A stretch of 15,341 nucleotides of DNA from Clostridiales bacterium (lineage in GTDB: Bacteria > Bacillota > Clostridia > Christensenellales > CAG-138). The stretch is taken from assembly GCA_003486785.1 (NCBI GenBank), contig DNFZ01000264.1:1-15341 (forward strand). Reading direction: 5' to 3'. Both the position numbers and the translations under genes were made by a program. The first letter of the stretch is position 1; each line of letters starts with the position of its first letter. The notes below the pieces were generated by a model, which saw only the letters and a program-made list of their open reading frames with translations, was not told the DNA's origin and searched no databases. This document shows, piece after piece, positions 13,894-15,341 of the stretch.

Positions 13894-13914
13894 CTGTTTC
13901 AAATGATGGAACAG
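13894..13914. promoter_or_regulatory. Inverted repeat at the deoR start of transcription
   Basis: CTGTTTC (13894-13900) and GGAACAG (13908-13914) form 7-bp arms with one mismatch and a 7-base spacer, just downstream of the predicted start. This is a plausible site for autorepression. The left arm with the following bases gives GTTTCAAATGA, 10 of 11 identical to the kinase-promoter site at 10281-10291. Confidence 0.45.
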
Positions 13915-13950
13915 AGCTGGCAATATGAAAGATCGTACAGGAGTAAAAGC

Positions 13951-14694
13951 ATGAATCAGCGCTGTTTGACCATACTCGACATGCTCAACCGCGAAGAGAC
14001 GCTGGACGTCAACGACCTTGCGGTGCGGCTCAATGTCTCCGCCGTCACGGTGCGAAAAGATCTCGCCGTGCTCGAAAACAAGGGGCTGTTGCTGCGTCAG
14101 CACGGCTGCGCCATGCGCGTTTCTCCCAACGACGTGGGCTATCGCATGACGTTTGACTATGAGGTGAAGCGGCGTATCGCAAGACGGGCCGCCGACATGG
14201 TCGCAAGCGGCGAGGCGGTGATGATCGAATCCGGCTCCACCTGCGCGATGCTGGCCGAGGAGCTGGTGCGCAAAAAGCGGGACGTGACCATCATCACCAA
14301 CTCCGCGTTTATCGCGGGCTATGTGCGCTCCATCCCCGGCGCGCGCGTGGTGCTGCTCGGCGGCACGTATGATCCCGACGCGCAGGTGATGAGCGGGCCT
14401 CTGGTCGGCAAATGCGCCGAGGAGTTCTACGTCGACAAATTTTTCATCGGCACCGACGGATATGAGCCCAACCAGGGGTTCTCCAACGTAGATATGCTCC
14501 GCGCGGAGGCCGTTCGCGCTATGGCGGCGCGCGCGGATAAGCGCATCATCCTCACGGACGCGACGAAGTTCAACAAGCGCGGCGTGGTGCAGCTCATGCC
14601 CGCGCGGCAGGTGACGCATGTGATCACCGACGCAGTGCCGGACAATTGCCGTGCCTCGCTGGAAGAAAACGGCGTGGAGATCATACTTACGTAA
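13951..14694 (+). CDS. DeoR-family transcriptional repressor
   Basis: This 247-residue sugar-phosphate-responsive repressor has an N-terminal DeoR helix-turn-helix (about 5-55: LDVNDLAVRLNVSAVTVRKDLAVLENKGLLLRQHG) and a C-terminal sensor domain related to phosphosugar isomerases. Sensor-domain marks are ESGSTCAMLAEEL, IITNS, VVLLGGTYDP and, late, DATKFNKRGVVQLMP. The start at 13951 is fixed by AGGAG 7 bases upstream; the longer frame overlaps the GRE gene and is rejected. It follows the GRE by 124 bases with its own promoter and operator-like repeat and is closed by a weak terminator at 14705-14729. Relatives are released from DNA by sugar phosphates, so AG6P or 1-deoxyfructose-6-phosphate is the natural inducer candidate, which is inference. 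Confidence 0.94.
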   Translation: MNQRCLTILDMLNREETLDVNDLAVRLNVSAVTVRKDLAVLENKGLLLRQHGCAMRVSPNDVGYRMTFDYEVKRRIARRAADMVASGEAVMIESGSTCAMLAEELVRKKRDVTIITNSAFIAGYVRSIPGARVVLLGGTYDPDAQVMSGPLVGKCAEEFYVDKFFIGTDGYEPNQGFSNVDMLRAEAVRAMAARADKRIILTDATKFNKRGVVQLMPARQVTHVITDAVPDNCRASLEENGVEIILT

Positions 14695-14704
14695 GGCGAC
14701 GGAG

Positions 14705-14729
14705 CGCGGGGCATCCGCGATTTCTTTTT
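14705..14729 (+). terminator. Probable intrinsic terminator after the deoR-type gene
   Basis: CGCGG (14705-14709) and CCGCG (14715-14719) form a short GC stem with a 5-base loop, followed by ATTTCTTTTT. The stem is short but the U-rich tract is good. Confidence 0.5.
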
Positions 14730-14764
14730 GTCGCGGCGGCATGTAAAGAGAAGGAGAGAGCGGC

Positions 14765-15341
14765 TTGGATTTCTTTGCTGAAGGCTATGAGGGCTTTTGT
14801 GCGGCTGTGGACGCTTCCGAAACCCCCGTGCTGTTTTGTGAGCGGTTTGACGAGCGCAGCAGCATCTGGAATTTTAAGGAGCACTGCCACGACTGCATCG
14901 AGCTGATCTATTTTCTCTACGGCAACGCGCGGGTGATCACAGGGCAAACAAGCGTGCAGGCTTCGTTTTACGATATGATCGTATACCCCAAGGGCAAACC
15001 GCACACAGAGAGTTTGCAATTTGACCACCATCAGGAGATCATCTGCCTTTGGGTGGATATTCCGGGGCTGGAGTTCACGGACATCATGCGCATTCAGGAC
15101 AAGGACGCGCACTTAAAGTGGCTTATGGAGGCCATACACACGGAGTACAAAAGCAAGACGCCCAGCCGCTCGCTGATCGACCACTACGTCAAGAGCGTCG
15201 CGCTGCTCATTGGCCGCAGCTACTTTGAGAAACAGACGCAGAGCGACATGATCAGCCGCGTGATCCTCTACATGCAGGATCACCTGACCGAGAGCATCAG
15301 TGTTCAGCAGCTCGCGGATATGGTCTACGTCAGCAAATCGT
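14765..15341 (+). CDS. AraC-family transcriptional regulator (partial, runs off window)
   Basis: The frame is open from 14765 to the window end, giving 192 residues. The only start is TTG at 14765: AAGGAG (14751-14756) lies 8 bases upstream and an in-frame TAA is at 14744-14746. The N-terminal part is a cupin-like sugar-sensing domain with His40 and His42 in KEHCHDCIELIYF, then VITGQTSVQASFYDMIVYPKGKPHTE. From about residue 165 the AraC DNA-binding region begins (MISRVILYMQDHLTESISVQQLADMVYVSKS), cut off inside its first helix-turn-helix. Such regulators usually activate sugar genes, so the neighbouring kinase-GRE operon or transporter genes to the right may be its targets. The cut is the window edge, not a broken gene. 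Confidence 0.88.
   Translation, partial: MDFFAEGYEGFCAAVDASETPVLFCERFDERSSIWNFKEHCHDCIELIYFLYGNARVITGQTSVQASFYDMIVYPKGKPHTESLQFDHHQEIICLWVDIPGLEFTDIMRIQDKDAHLKWLMEAIHTEYKSKTPSRSLIDHYVKSVALLIGRSYFEKQTQSDMISRVILYMQDHLTESISVQQLADMVYVSKS

Noticed and set aside
1..15341. CRISPR arrays, insertion sequences, tRNA or rRNA genes, riboswitches
   Set aside because: Scanned by eye: no regularly spaced repeats, transposase motifs, tRNA-like cloverleaf or known riboswitch core was seen. Short hairpins are explained as terminators or operators.

Overview
The window looks like a chromosomal segment of an anaerobic, moderately GC-rich Firmicute (Clostridia-like, plausibly a gut or sediment fermenter). The signs are an oxygen-sensitive glycyl radical enzyme (GRE), strong AGGAGG-type ribosome binding sites, consensus sigma-A promoters, and a lipoprotein solute-binding protein typical of Gram-positives. 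No rRNA, tRNA, insertion sequence, prophage or CRISPR array is visible. The gene starts used here are those with a Shine-Dalgarno (SD) sequence and are often shorter than the longest open frame.

Region 1 (143-3131, minus strand) is a polar amino acid ABC transporter operon: lipoprotein binding protein, then permease, then ATPase. It has a TTGACA-N17-TATTTT promoter, a leader inverted repeat, a 9-bp intercistronic hairpin, and, upstream, a series of sites resembling ARG boxes on a 21-bp period. This suggests control by an ArgR-type regulator and an arginine or basic amino acid substrate.

Region 2 (3141-5957) is a soft-metal resistance module. A CadC-type ArsR/SmtB sensor is divergent from a small metallochaperone-like HMA protein and a P1B-2 (Zn/Cd/Pb) ATPase. 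Two 24-bp palindromes, 34 bp apart, cover the pump promoter.

Region 3 (5929-7428) concerns iron and redox: a Rieske ferredoxin and a small DUF2892 membrane protein on the minus strand, divergent from a ferritin with a complete ferroxidase site. Terminators lie at both ends.

Region 4 (7481-15341) is sugar metabolism around a divergent promoter region at 10149-10402. The minus-strand operon encodes a D-lyxose isomerase-like cupin, a Cof-type HAD phosphatase and a beta-propeller lactonase. The plus-strand operon encodes a ROK sugar kinase and an 811-aa GRE that closely resembles E. coli YbiW. A DeoR repressor and a truncated AraC regulator follow. YbiW is known as 1,5-anhydroglucitol-6-phosphate lyase of the anhydroglycolysis pathway. 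The kinase next to it would supply the 6-phosphate, and a HAD phosphatase also neighbours ybiW in E. coli as ybiV. I infer an ATP-dependent (non-PTS) version of 1,5-anhydroglucitol catabolism. The kinase lacks the usual Glu of its GCxE motif, a residue that in relatives touches the anomeric hydroxyl, which anhydroglucitol lacks. No GRE activase or DF6P aldolase lies inside the window, so the pathway is incomplete here.
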